DNA of 64,000 nt from Litomosoides sigmodontis (Eukaryota; Nematoda; Chromadorea; Rhabditida; Onchocercidae): positions 6,940,001 to 7,004,000 of the forward strand of contig OY718805.1 of assembly GCA_963070105.1 (NCBI GenBank). Direction: 5' to 3'. The notes under the pieces were generated by a model, which was not told the origin of the DNA, did no database searches, and saw only the letters and a list, made by a program, of their open reading frames with translations. Position 1 is the first letter of the stretch; each line of letters begins with the position of its first letter. Below are positions 32,301-45,400 of this stretch, one piece after another. The position numbers and the translations under genes were made by a program.

Positions 32301-35300
32301 GATTTCAAGGACACAGCAACGAAGGGGACAAGTGACGACAGTTCGTCGGACATCTCCCAAACATCACCTACTCACTCCCCCATGTTATTATCACTGGTAA
32401 TTAGCAAGTTTGAATATTTTATTCCAAGTGCAACCTGCACAGCAGTTGGTAACAACGGTGAAGGGATGATTTGTTGCACTGTTTGTTCTTTCGGTGGTTG
32501 ATAGGATGGTGGTAGACATATCGGTACGAATGCCATGCCGTCACAACGTCGATTACTTTGTGATGACATTATCGATAATGGGGAATCACGGGATGCTGTT
32601 TCAGCAACTGCTAGATTTTCACTATAAAAGAGATTTTCCTCACTGAATAAAATTTGGATAAAAAATAAATGAAAAGACATTTAAACATTATATTACTGTA
32701 CATGGAACGAAGTGAACAGTCAGTCGGATGTTTATATCTGTAAGATTGATCAACCCTAATCATAGTAATTAAGCTCAAATTTCTCCTCTTAATAGTAATC
32801 TTACTAAAATAAGTAATGACTACTTTTTGTTCTGTCTATAATTTTACTGGTGAATTATTTCACGTATAAATAGCCACTTTGAATTTCAAAAAAGAAAAAT
32901 GAACACCAACATGTATGGATTTAAGCTGCCATAGGACCGACTGGTTTGATTAACAAGGGAGCAACTGGATCGTAACCTACTGCACATGTAGGCGTTCGCC
33001 AAATTCTCGGTGTTCTTATCCAGTTCTTGCGCTGAGAGTTCTGCTGAATCACTTATATTTACCGTTGTACGAACACCACTGAAAATACTCAACCGTCAAT
33101 AAGGGATACTAATTTCACAGTTTTTTGGATAATGAAAAGAGAAGCGGGAAAACTTAATTTAATCATTCAAGTACGAACCACTTTCATCATTAAGCCACAC
33201 TTGAAGTACCCGTAAATAATTTTTCACACAAGTTATCTTTAACTAACTTACAAAAAATGAATTTGAATAAATTTTCATCTTTATTCTATTGAATAATTTC
33301 ACCAAAAAAGTTCAGTTTCGAAATGATAAGTTCAAAATAACAGCAATGAATAAAGAGTAGGAGAAAAGCATAAAATATCGTACAGGTAATTGTAGGAATA
33401 GGAAATGGACTACCTTGAAATGATTGGAATATCGATCTTGGAAGATAACTTCGAGACAAGAGAGTCATCAGAATGCTCCACACCTGTACTACCAGCGACA
33501 TTGACCACAGTTGAATCTTCCTGACATCCTGCTTGATACAAATAGCCATTTCTGAATTAATTCTATTCGTTACATTTTAACTGGTTCAGCAACTTGATAA
33601 GTGATAAAATACTCTCCAAGTCAACTTTTTATTAAAACTACTAATTAAGCCTTTTGTGGCCCGATAATTATTCGAAGCATTAACTATTTTAGGCTAAGTT
33701 TTATGCATATACTTCTGCAATGAAGCATTTTACAAGACGTAAAGACAGACGCAGGACAATGACGGACAAAATGATCCCCTTCGCTAATGAAAAAAAGACA
33801 AACCTGCTAAGTGCTCGAATCCTTGCACAAACAGCCGATGTAGAAGGACGAGTTTCTGGTATGGAACATATGAAAGTAAGGTGCGGCTGCACTGCAGCTG
33901 GGAAACATTCCGCAACACCTGTAATTAGGAAATTGAGGGATCATACTTTCTCAACACTAAAATTGCTGTCAATGAAAAATTGAACAAAATTTGTATCTGC
34001 TCGTGCATTTTTTTCATGAATACAGGACAGGAATCGATGGAGAAGTTGATCATACAACTTTCCACTTGTATGCTGTTGCGAGTATCCCTTTCATCAAATA
34101 TCGAGTAATTATAGATATTACAGCTTACTATGACGTCCACTTCAAAGTGCAAAAATCAAAAATTTTCGGCTTTAATTAAATGGGAAACATGAATAAAAGT
34201 AGAGCAATGGCGATACGATTAAAGCACTTTAAAAACTACATTGACATACTTTGCTTTGCAACTATTACTGTAATATAAAGTATTGCTTAATTAGTAGAGA
34301 CATCAATCATACCTTCGATTTCTTTAAGTATTGTGGAAAGGGAACCGGAAAGTCGGCAACTTATCGCAATTAGATCATCCACGGCAATGTTTGCTGCATT
34401 ACTATCATTCCTTCCAATAACACCGATTATTTTTGCCATTGTTGTTAGAGTATTGTCCGAATCTGCTAATCTATAAGTCTATCATAGAGTCATAGAGCAA
34501 TGGGTAGAATTTAATTAATTCTAAAAAGGAAGAATAGTAGTTAGATAAAGATCATAACTAACACACTTTCCTATCAAACAAAGAGATATTAAGTAATTAG
34601 GGTGAGAGGAAAATAAACCGAACTAACTTAGCAGCTTGACGTAGTGCATCCAGGTGTGGAACCAAAGCAAATGTCCGATTCAGTGAGATAAGTGAGAGGA
34701 AAATGTGAAGGACAGCGGTGCGAGTAGGTGGGTGAAAAAGAAAAATGTCGAGATCATCCAGATGTTTGAGAATTAGCTAAAATTACTTCAATTCTAAATA
34801 TGAATTTGTCGTGAAATAACAACAAGCTGTCGTTTTTGCATCAAGCAATATTGTTAGAAAATTGTGCGCAATTGTAAAATATTAGTTTGTTGTTGTTGTT
34901 GCTGTTGTCCTCATTAAATTGTATTAATTTTGAAATTCAACTATAGTTATCAACGAAAGGAAAAATATCAACAATTAATTGTGGGAAATGCTACTCATTG
35001 TTGAAGTGCATTGCAACGTGAAATTTCGTAATTATTTTTGACAAAATATATAAATGTTGCAGTATTGCAAGTGCTTGTAAGAAGGAAAATACGAAGTTGC
35101 TATGAGTTAATAAGTGATTTGATTTGCGCAAGTTCCACTCACTCAAGCAATGGTCATTTGGCAGAGTATCCCACTTAAATGTTTTGCAATAATATTTAAG
35201 CTCGGCGCTTACCACTTTAAGCAACCAAATAATCATAAATTAGATATATTTGTGAGCAAATTAACTATTGCGTACTATTTTAGGCTACCTAGAATCCTGA

Positions 35301-37502
35301 CTTCAATTCATCATCGATTACAATGTTTCAAGACTCAATCATCCACTTCTCGTCGATGCCACAAACATACGAAGTTTTCACCTCTTCATCTTCCCCGAAA
35401 CAACCTTAGCACAAAATCATCGGTAAAATCAATAATGAAGTTGTACCGATGGCTGAACTTAGTCCGTTAATCAATGCAACAATGATTTACTTAATTTTCA
35501 CTAATTTGTGAGACTAGTCTAAACAGAATAATATATTTTGTTCAACAATTTTAAAGAAGCTAGGTTGAGCTTTTTTTCAACTTACATCAGGGTTGGCATT
35601 AGCAACCATGGATGTGAACTGTAGAATGGAAAGGCGTTCCGATTGATCCGTCTGATCATTTTGAAGTAATTCGAGAATTTGTGGAAAATGAGCATGAAAT
35701 GGTTCACGATTCTCCGGATAAAGCTGCGGAATTACTCTTACCAATGAGAAATTGCCTGAACATTTCACTGGATGAAAAAATGAAAATTCAAAATGAAACT
35801 TCACCTGTTCCGTGTGACAATCAGCGAATCAATGTTAGTACTGATAACAGATGATGATAACAAGATATAACAGTTACAACAGTAATATCAACACTCTATA
35901 AATTTGAATGCATGTTCAGGATAACTCATCTTTTATGAAGCTCAAAAATAATATTTTTATCATATTTTCACTAAATTTATTAAAAAGAAATTTCAAGGAA
36001 AAAGAAATAACTATTTCAAAGCAATCGATGTTTGAGTAAATTACAATTTTTGTGTATAATATGAATGAGTAAAAATTATTAAAATTAAGTTTTAGTAAAA
36101 ATAATTTTTCTGCACTCATAATGTCGTAGGGCTCAACGACTACATTCTTTTACTTCCTTTATTATATTCTAATACTTTATTATAACTTGCAATTCATTTA
36201 TCTTATTCATAGGCAATTGTTGAAATATTTTCCATTTCATTTCATTAATTCAATCGTTTATCTCTACTACTAAAATGAAACTTTTGAGCGAACCGTTAAG
36301 TATATTAGCAATAATTTGCAAAGAGTATTGTGCAAGAAGACGTCCATTATGTATAGCGGCTAAAGACAAATATCCGGTGGTATTTCGAGTTAACTCATCA
36401 CTTCCACAATTTAATGCCCGTATTGCTGTCGGTACTGTTACCGTCATCACTGATTTCTTACTGTAATGCTGAAATAATTAATTATATTAGCTTTCACATG
36501 AATTTTATGAAACTTAAAAATCATTCACAATAGCATCCGTGAATAGCGAGATAGTAACGAGGAAAATATTTTATGGCATGCAAATGCTGCATAATGAAAA
36601 CTAAGATAATCTAAAACAGTTGATAAAAAAGGGAAGAGTTAGTGATAAAAAAAGAAACTCACAAGGAAAAGACTGTTAAGAAGTTCACATGCAATCTTAC
36701 AATGTGGTGTATCAACGACAACACCACTCAGATCAGTACTGGTCATTTCATGGTTCAAACAGTTACCGAGAGTGTCCACCAGTGCTGGTGCATAAGTTTC
36801 GATACTGTTCATTTCACTGCAATCATTATTATCACCCAATTGATCGGCAACATGAAGAAGAAATCTAACCTGTTCAGTTAAATTAGCAAAATTAATTTCC
36901 TACATTCACTTCACTTCATTTATATTACTTTTATGCTCCAAGATTTCTGATGGAAATTCATATAAAATAAGGGTTAATTACCAAAGCGAATGGAATAAAA
37001 TACTTAACCGACCGAATTGCAGCAGTGATACGAGCTAAAACGATTTCAACAACACTCTGATCGTTTGCATTACGACAATAATCAGGCGCATTAAAAATTG
37101 ATTTGATTTTTGCCAGCGTTCGATGCTACAAAATTACATCGCTAACGAACTTTGCAATTTTACTTTTGAAAAAGAGAACCAGTGCAACGGCATTATATTA
37201 TCTAAGTAGGTAGTTTAATTGAAAAGTAAATGTAAACAAGTTATGAAGAGGAAAGTACTACATTCAAGAAAAAGAAAGATCAACGAAGGCAATTAGTATC
37301 ATTTAAAATTTACTCATTTTAGTCATTCTTACTTCAACTTAGCTATGTTTGTCTTATTTAGATTTGTAATTTAACAAAAATTCATCAATTCAAAAGATCA
37401 ACAAACCAAATCAGTGATGACGTCATAGTCGGATATGGTGAAGAGCTGTCCGGCATGTGAAAGCTGTCGATGTTCCAGAATTCGCACTAACAGCGTGTGC
37501 AT
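29364..37502 (-). CDS. melt: Melted / VEPH1 orthologue (Arm-like N-terminus, C-terminal PH domain)
   Basis: Melted proteins bind phosphoinositides at the membrane through a PH domain and modulate TOR/FOXO (and TGF-beta) signalling. The start is ATG at 37500-37502: [20 protein letters not shown] resembles the vertebrate VEPH1 N-terminus (Met-His, then the conserved Leu-Ser-x-Ala-Gly-x-Leu-Phe). Clear exons on the minus strand: 37407-37502; 37009-37125 ([20 protein letters not shown]); 36663-36869 ([18 protein letters not shown]); 36294-36468 ([19 protein letters not shown]); 35586-35755; about 34630-34720; about 34320-34470 ([12 protein letters not shown]). A Ser/Thr/Pro-rich, probably disordered middle is encoded around 33910-31820. 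The conserved C-terminal region resumes at about 31380-31250 and 30870-30690 ([13 protein letters not shown]). The PH domain is at about 30260-30130 ([20 protein letters not shown]), 30041-29893 ([19 protein letters not shown]) and 29441-29364 ([20 protein letters not shown]), with TAA at 29364-29366. Exon limits in the disordered middle are approximate. Confidence 0.93.
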
Positions 37503-40500
37503 TATTATTTCCGATAGACGACAGATGGGATGGAATTACTGGACGGAAGGGATGGAAAGGTTAAAGTTGAAAGAGAACAGCAAAATTTCCCTCAAAGCTA
37601 AATGACTAGCAGCGGAAATGTTTGCCATCATTACTATTATCTTCTCATCTGATGATTCAGATGAAAATTCAGAGATAATATGCTAATTTCCGCTTCAACC
37701 AAATCTGCAAAAATAAACAACCTAATAAACAACAGAGGAAATGAAATCTTTCAACTTATTCCTACAAACAATACGATTAAAAAGTTCAAATTATCAAACT
37801 ATCATAGATATATTGCTATTGTAACTCTAATATTACTTCAACAACGATTAATTATGCATATTATCTCAAATGAATTCAATCTATTTCGCTGTGAGAAAAA
37901 AGAAAAAATTTCTGACTAATATATTAAGGAGCCATTCCAAGCAAACAAATTGACATTTGCCAAAATAACAAATGAAACCGATGATAAAAAAATTTGAAGA
38001 AATTACGTAATTCAGGTGGAATCAACGAATAAAAATTGATGTTAGCAATAGTTTTTTAGAGAAAATCATTTTCATATTGAATGATTGAATTATAAGGAAG
38101 TGATAGTTCCATAAACAAAAAAAAAAGGAAAGATGCGAAAGAGCAAACTTTGCTTCCGTACATTGCGCATATATTATGAGTGGAGCAATTGCGCGCACCT
38201 TTTTTTTTCCTCAAAAGTCTACACATATTACGCAAAACTTACCGTACACCAAATATCCATCAATCAGTTATTCGTACCATTTTACCCTTTATGACACAAT
38301 TTGAAAGTTAAGGAAAAAAAATAAAAAAAACGGTAACGATAGTGAACTTCTTCATTGGACGACAATGACTCACTGCGTGGGAATTTCAGTCGTATTTGGA
38401 ATTAAATTTATTTAAATGAACGTTAAACAAAAATATTAATTGTTAAGTGATAGCTTAACAGTTACAGTTATATAAAATCAGAGATTAGTGAAGTTGTAAA
38501 AGGAAAGGAAAGAAAAAGTTACATTGGATGTTTCATAATTTTGACCTCTTCTATCCCTCCACACTTCAGAAATAATTTGTTTTTTCTTTCTCTTCGAAGC
38601 ACTGACCCCTTCCTTGTCTTGGAACATGAAATGCATAGCAACAATACGATCGGACGAAAATGATACGACGACATTCCCGATGCAATCCACATTTGCAGAG
38701 CAATTTTTAATGTCTCTTTCGTTTTCATCCGTCCAACTGACAACACTCCCTACGTCAGTCACCCTTTCAAGGGAAGCTTTCGGAAGCAAAACAAATAAGT
38801 TCTGCTAGCTTACGTATCATTGAAATTTCTGTTGATCACTGCTTTACGCTAAATGAAATTTCGCTCGATCAACCAAATAATTCTCCCACGAATAAAGCTA
38901 CGAGGGAGGAATTTATGAAAGAATGTAAAATGTATTAAATGGTCAAGGCGTAAAATATGTAAAACCACCTCACTTATCAAATTTAAATAATACAAATTCA
39001 TTGATCATTTTATGAGTGAAAAAAAAGAAGAGGCCCTTTTGATGGGATAGTTTGAGATGGGTGCTGAACGATGAGGAGGAGATTTGTGAGAGAGGAACGA
39101 ACGGAGAAACGTTTCTTACTACGAGGAGGGCAAAACGGGGTTGACTTGAACCGCGTGTGGCCCATCTACTTACCTGTACGTACAACCATACAAAGTAGAA
39201 GCACAACGGCTGGAAGATGTCATGTCGTCGTCATCGTTATCGTCTCCTTCCCTTCTTCCTCCATTCAAAACTAGTTCTGGGCGCACTCGGCCGCCACTCA
39301 ATGCAGCCAGACATTCATCACAAATGGTGGCGCATCAAATGACAATCTCACCAATTTTTTTACCTCTACTCCTCCTTTTCTTCTTCTTTTTTTTGGAAAT
39401 TAGCAATCCGAAACTACCTGTTCTAACGGAGCTTTCAATCATCCACTTGAAGGGAATGAATATTTTATGGATATTTTTGAAGACGACAAAGTTGCCTCAT
39501 TTCATCTGCTTATTGAGAATGGTAAAGACATTTCGATGGATGCAAACGGTTATCTTCCTTCATCATACTTTTACCGTCCGTCCAACAACTTCCACCTAAC
39601 ACTAAACACGTGAAGTGCTAAATAATCAAATGTTAAACTAGATTTATGGCATGTTTGGAAGAGCTATTTCTGACTGTATTTTAGTTGTTATTGCTAATTG
39701 AAAGATTTCTGATAATTACAAAACACACTTCACTATGAGTTGCTAACATGGAATGCTTCTCTGTGACTTGAAGAAGCATTACGAAGAAGACAAGAGAACT
39801 TGCTCGTGCAGCGCTTGCTAGCTACACCAATTATGGAGAAACTTATATGAGGAAAGGCGCTAATTTTGCGCCATCCCTATATTCATAGACGTCGATAGAA
39901 TGAATGAGTCGAATGATTCGCACAGTTGAATAACAAGCAGCGCTGTCGGAAGGTTGAAAAACATTTGAAATCAACTAATGCTGTAAAACTCAAAAGGCAG
40001 TCAGTCAGTCAGTCCACTTGCACTGCAGCAGAAGAAAAAACGAGATGAAAGTTGCTGCAGACGTGAAAGAAGAAGACTTGCATTAAGGTAAGCAATGATG
40101 CTACTGATATCATGAAGGTGAGATTGCCACTACAAGGCCTGCGACAGCTCAATGATAACAATGAGAACATTCTTCCATATCACTGATACTTAACTAAGGC
40201 TTATGGGTACGGTAGCGAGGAGCTATCACTAATTTCAGATAGTAGTAAAGGTAAGGGAGGAGAATATTTTGGAAATTTCACAGTGAAGAAGAGAAGGGTA
40301 ATGCTGCTGTTATCGTCGAATCATCCATCAATCGTCGAGCTTACATGAATGATTACAGTCAATGTTTTGGCCTTCAAGTAGACTTTTTGCAGTGCAAACA
40401 GGGCAAGAAATTGTAGAGAGCAATAACGGCGATAAAAGAGTCCCTCGCCTAGGCTTCAGAAACTAGCTAACCTGCTAATTAGTCGAAACCTGAGCTTATG

Positions 40501-42443
40501 AACCTACAGTACTTCACCAGTGATATCAATATAGGTGTGTTGTTAACTCGACGATGCACTTCCATCTTTCTTTCTCACACACACACACACACACGCACAC
40601 ACATAGAAATAAGCAAAAGAGAGGGGAATTGTAGAGGTTGAAGAAAATTCAAAAAGCAATCAGTACGCATATCGAAAATTGGTATTGCTATGAATCAGAA
40701 TGAAAAGCATATTTACACATACATACACACATGCAAATATAGACATACACAGACACATACATACCCTTCTAAATTATATATAAAGGGTATATGAGAGTAT
40801 GCGTCTGTACTTTCCGTAAAATATTGCAGAGATGACGAAGTGAAGTTGTGCAACAGGTGTACTGGTGCTGATGAGGAAAGATTAATTTGGGAGAGAGAGA
40901 TGCACCAGGTAGCGCAGCAACAGAAGCACCGGACGGCATCGCTAATCGAATCATCCATAATGAGAAAGCTAGATCGAAGATTCTGATTCCACACATGCAC
41001 TGTATTCATGGACCCTTTCCCGGAATACACGTTGGAAAAGAGGCAATGCAGGTGAACGCCGTCTACTGCTGCATGCATCTGCCGTTCAATTTGATCTGTC
41101 AGTTAGAATCGATCATACAGATGAAAGTTGCGGCAATCCCACTCCTCCTACCGTTCACAATTAGTCTACGAGAATTCTGACAGATCCGTTCACTTTTCTT
41201 CCCTTACAATAATTGAAAGAATTATCCGACAAGGAGAGACTCGAACGATAGCCAAACCACTCTACTTGTTTCTTGCAAAAATCGTACTGATCTTTCTCAC
41301 AAGGAAGCCTAGTGAAGCAGTGATAACGATACAATAGCACCAATTACTATTAAAAAGTCTAAATATGAACTAAAGCACTGCTTAAATGAATTAACAGCCA
41401 AATGCATGCATCACTCTTTTCACAATTGTTGAACAAAGCTATAAATTCCGAATAATCTTTAAATTCAATAATTCTGTACATTAAAAAGTACGACCGACGA
41501 CTATATGATGTAATTGCACATGATGTATTTTATGTATGACTAATAAAATGAATGAGACACAGTAATGGGTTCCATACTGTGACCGACACATTGCAGTTCA
41601 CCATCCATTTGCATCACCGTCATATTTTTATGAAAGATCGAAATCCTAATATCGAGAATAATATCCATTATCCATTAACATATTCGAAATTGATGCGACA
41701 AAATACAAGTAAATTAACCACCGAGAAATTGAAATAAGCTACTAAAATTAAGGACTGAAAGTTCCAAAAATATTTATGGATAGCAATTTTTGCGAAACCA
41801 AATCTCACAAATGCTTACACCCAGAGACTATTTCGGATACTCCGAACTACTTAATCACCTTATCATAATTCATTTTATTTATTAGTGATGAGTTAAAAAG
41901 TATCTTAACCCTTGCTAATTATCGCATGTGATAGTTCACCACCTGATAAATTGACAAATTTATGTTTATTCACGCTGAATTTAAATTGAAATAAGAGGAG
42001 AGAGGGAAATTTGATACAATCCTTAACATTTATTCATTAAACATTTCAGATAAAGAGCCATAACACAAAATTATAAGATCCTAAAAATATGGAAAAAGAT
42101 ACACATACGTACATATCCTATTAGTATAAACATTACACATACAAGTGGTATCTAAAACACTAAAAATGTTAGAAAGGATTTCTATGTACTAACTGATTCG
42201 TATATACCGCAAAACATTTTCGGCAAAAACATACACTAAGTTGAAAATACAGATCCAACGCTATGATTTCAACGGAGCAAAAAAACTTCAATTTCCAATC
42301 ATATTTGAGCCGAGTATTAGAACTAGTCCGTTTCGATACCTTTTGCATAGTGGTGTAATGGGTAACAGCAAGGCTAAATTGAAATGTAGCCGAAGTATTG
42401 AAACTCCAAAAAATTGATTTTAAAAGAATGAATACAAGTTAGT
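37503..42443. other. Gene-poor spacer upstream of Melted
   Basis: About 4.9 kb between the Melted start codon and the stop of the next minus-strand gene. I find no recognisable protein. A relatively GC-rich patch at 39050-39320 and CA repeats at 40576-40603 stand out. ORFs at 38478-38789 (-), 39222-39599 (+), 40713-41078 (-) and 40887-41180 (+) have no known motif. Parts may be 5' UTR exons or promoter of Melted. Confidence 0.5.
40576..40603 (+). repeat. Short (CA)n microsatellite
   Basis: About 14 CA units with one CG interruption, followed 100 bases later by a looser ACATACAC-rich stretch at about 40715-40765. Confidence 0.85.
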
Positions 42444-45400
42444 TCAATCCATATCAAGAAGCAAATATTGAGAACCAATATTCCGTTGTTGCTGCGCATA
42501 CCGCTCATGTCGAGAACATTTTGGACATATGTGCTTTTCCAAACAGTTCTTATGATATACCGAAAAACACTTCATGCACTAAAAACTCCAGAAATTCGTT
42601 TGTGTCAACCTTTTACGATAATATATGAAAAACATCCCACATTATTAAGACTGTCACAATTTCGATTAATTTAATCAATAATAGCATCTATTTTTTTATG
42701 AAGACATAAACCACATCTTGTATTTCACTACATTGCAGATACCATCTTTTGCATTTTAAGGGTTTTTCTGTTCACAATAGCATCAACTATAAAAATCATT
42801 GCTGAGGGCAAACTCAACAAATCAATAAACCTCCCAAATTCAGTAAATTATCTATTTACAATAAAAAAAACTCCTTTAGAACTCACTCGAGATGTCACTT
42901 CCAGTTGAAATGGATAAATTACTTCAGTAGAGGAACAAATTTCACATATAAAGCCTTTCTGAGAACACAGTAAACATCGTTTGATGTGTTCCGAGGTGAA
43001 ATTAAACAAATTGTTTAAATGAGTTTCCATGTATCCTGACAATACTGTTAGCAGATCCTGAAGAGTTCGTTTAGGTCTTGTGTAAAAAAAAAGTTATTTT
43101 CAAAGTTAATTTGAAAACTGTTCAATTCAAATGTAACACATGAATTCACTTCGACACAACTTACAATTTAAAAACAGAACTTGTGAAAAAGTTAAGCTAT
43201 GGAGCTCCAGTTTTCTGTGAGGTAACTCCTCGGTTATAGTCCAATCTACATGCTGAGCATGAACAAGTAGTTTCGGTACTTTGAAGAATGGAGCACAATG
43301 TAATGACTAGAAAAACAAATCTTGTTTGCTACCTTATAATAATGACTTGATTTTCTAAGAATTCAAATTTCAATACTACAAAACTTTTTCTACATCAAAC
43401 TCTTAAAGTCGAAAACGCTTTCTAATCAATTATTTCCTTTATTACTTCAAAAACGTACTGCGAATGAATACAAGTGAATATCTTTGTAAAGATAATCTTT
43501 GGGCCAAACGCGGTTTTCCAAATCTTCGGCAACTGACTTCCGACACGATTGCAGGTACATTGCTGATAACGACAACTTTTCTCTCAAAAACTAAAAAAAG
43601 CTTCGTCAACAAGTGAAGATACAGTCGACTACCATAACATTAAGTATTTGTTGTAATGCGAAAAGTAAACACATCTATGTATTGGATCGGAGAACTAAGA
43701 ACTTGACTTCTAATAAACAATACTACCAGCTTGAAAGATTGAAAGCAACATAATTTACATATAGAGTAACAAGCACGAACCTTCACAGCATTTAAAGAAC
43801 GGGAATGCGCATAGAGTTGGGGATTGATCTGATCGAGATGAAGAACAGCTTTATCTCTAATATTTTCAATGAAAGTCATGTTGCTTCTGCAAATGCGTCT
43901 TGGATGCCCATCCCAATTACGAATTAGGCGTGATGGAATTACGCTCTCCTCACCCTCACTAAAACAACCATCGCAGTAGTATTTTTCGTTAAAGGCACAC
44001 TTCCTGAAATAAGTTTATTCTTAAAACAAATCCAAAAAAGGCAGAATTTAAAAATAAACTATATAAAACGAAATTACTAGTCCATGTGCTACATTATTAT
44101 ATCTCATACACCAAATGATGTTGTTGGGACACTAACAAGGAAAATAAATGCACCACCTAACAGTATTGAACCAATAAAAGTTATAAAATAACAAAACCTG
44201 TACGAAGCAAATGTTGGACCAATTGATTTCCTGCATAAAAAGCAACGAAAATCCTGAGAATCAAGACCCTTTTCATGGGGAATCACTGTCAGAGCATTAA
44301 TTAATATTTCATCGGAAAACTCAGAAACGCTCTCATTAGAGTTGACCTAAATTGATTAAAAAAATTAGACGATCACCGCCATAAATATTTAATTGTCTTA
44401 AAGTGAGCAGAAATCAAGAACAATAACCTAGAAACAGACTTCTGATTCTAATTTCTTGGAAAGTACAGCTCCTTGGTGGTTTGTTGTGGAGGGTGAAGCT
44501 TCATCATCACCATTATTGGCATGCTGCAACAATTAGACTTCAAATACCGGAGTTTTATTACTAAGACTACCATTATCTGAATATTTTTGATTCATCACCT
44601 GTAATAATAACGCAAGATATATAAGCTTCTAGTGAATGCTTTAGAACGTAGCAGAAATCAAAACAAGGAAATCGGTCAGACCCACCAAGCTGCGTAGATA
44701 GGCATACAAGAAACAAACTGAATCAATATCATTATGAAGATAAACAATGAACAAAAAATTAAAAGCTCTAAAACCAGGGTGTTAAGTAGCCCTGATTACC
44801 TCATTCGAAGTTCCATCAAGAACATTTCTTATTTCCATATCAAAATTTCGAGAAGAATCTGTGTTGGACGACATAGACATTGCTGAAGTTTGACGATCCT
44901 TCAATACAGAAGTTCAATAACATATTGCTCTTCAAACTAGCATCCTTAATAAAAGCAATATGAAATAGAAATGTACAAATGACTAACGAAAGAGCTTTTG
45001 ACTTTCCAAGGGACAATCCATCCTTTACCGAGAAGACTGTTTCCTTCATTGTAATGCTCTAATAGATGTAAATCATCTTGCATGGATAAGGAGCGTTCCT
45101 GCAACAGAATTTTAGTAAAGCAAAAAAAGCTGAAGCTATGCGTGAAAAGAAGGAACCGAAATAGATAATAGATATAAGTCAAATAGATGAGTAAATCAAC
45201 CAGCTCCACATCTGATGATTTCTTTGATGTGCTTTTAATTTTGCCTCCTAATTCAGTGAAGGACTGCTTATTTTTGACTGAAATCACCGGACAAAGGCTA
45301 CACGGAAGGTTGTACGACTCATCTTGCATTGGATGCTTTGGTTTGATATTATCAGCCTCAACTGAAATGAAAACAATACAGACAATCCATTTAACGATTT

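Noticed and set aside
38478..38808. 103-codon minus-strand ORF and overlapping plus-strand ORF upstream of Melted
   Set aside because: No known motif, no neighbouring exons with matching phase; could at best be an unverified exon.
40713..41180. 121-codon (-) and 97-codon (+) ORFs overlapping each other
   Set aside because: Mutually antisense, Cys/Ser-rich without recognisable pattern; partly over CA-like repeats.
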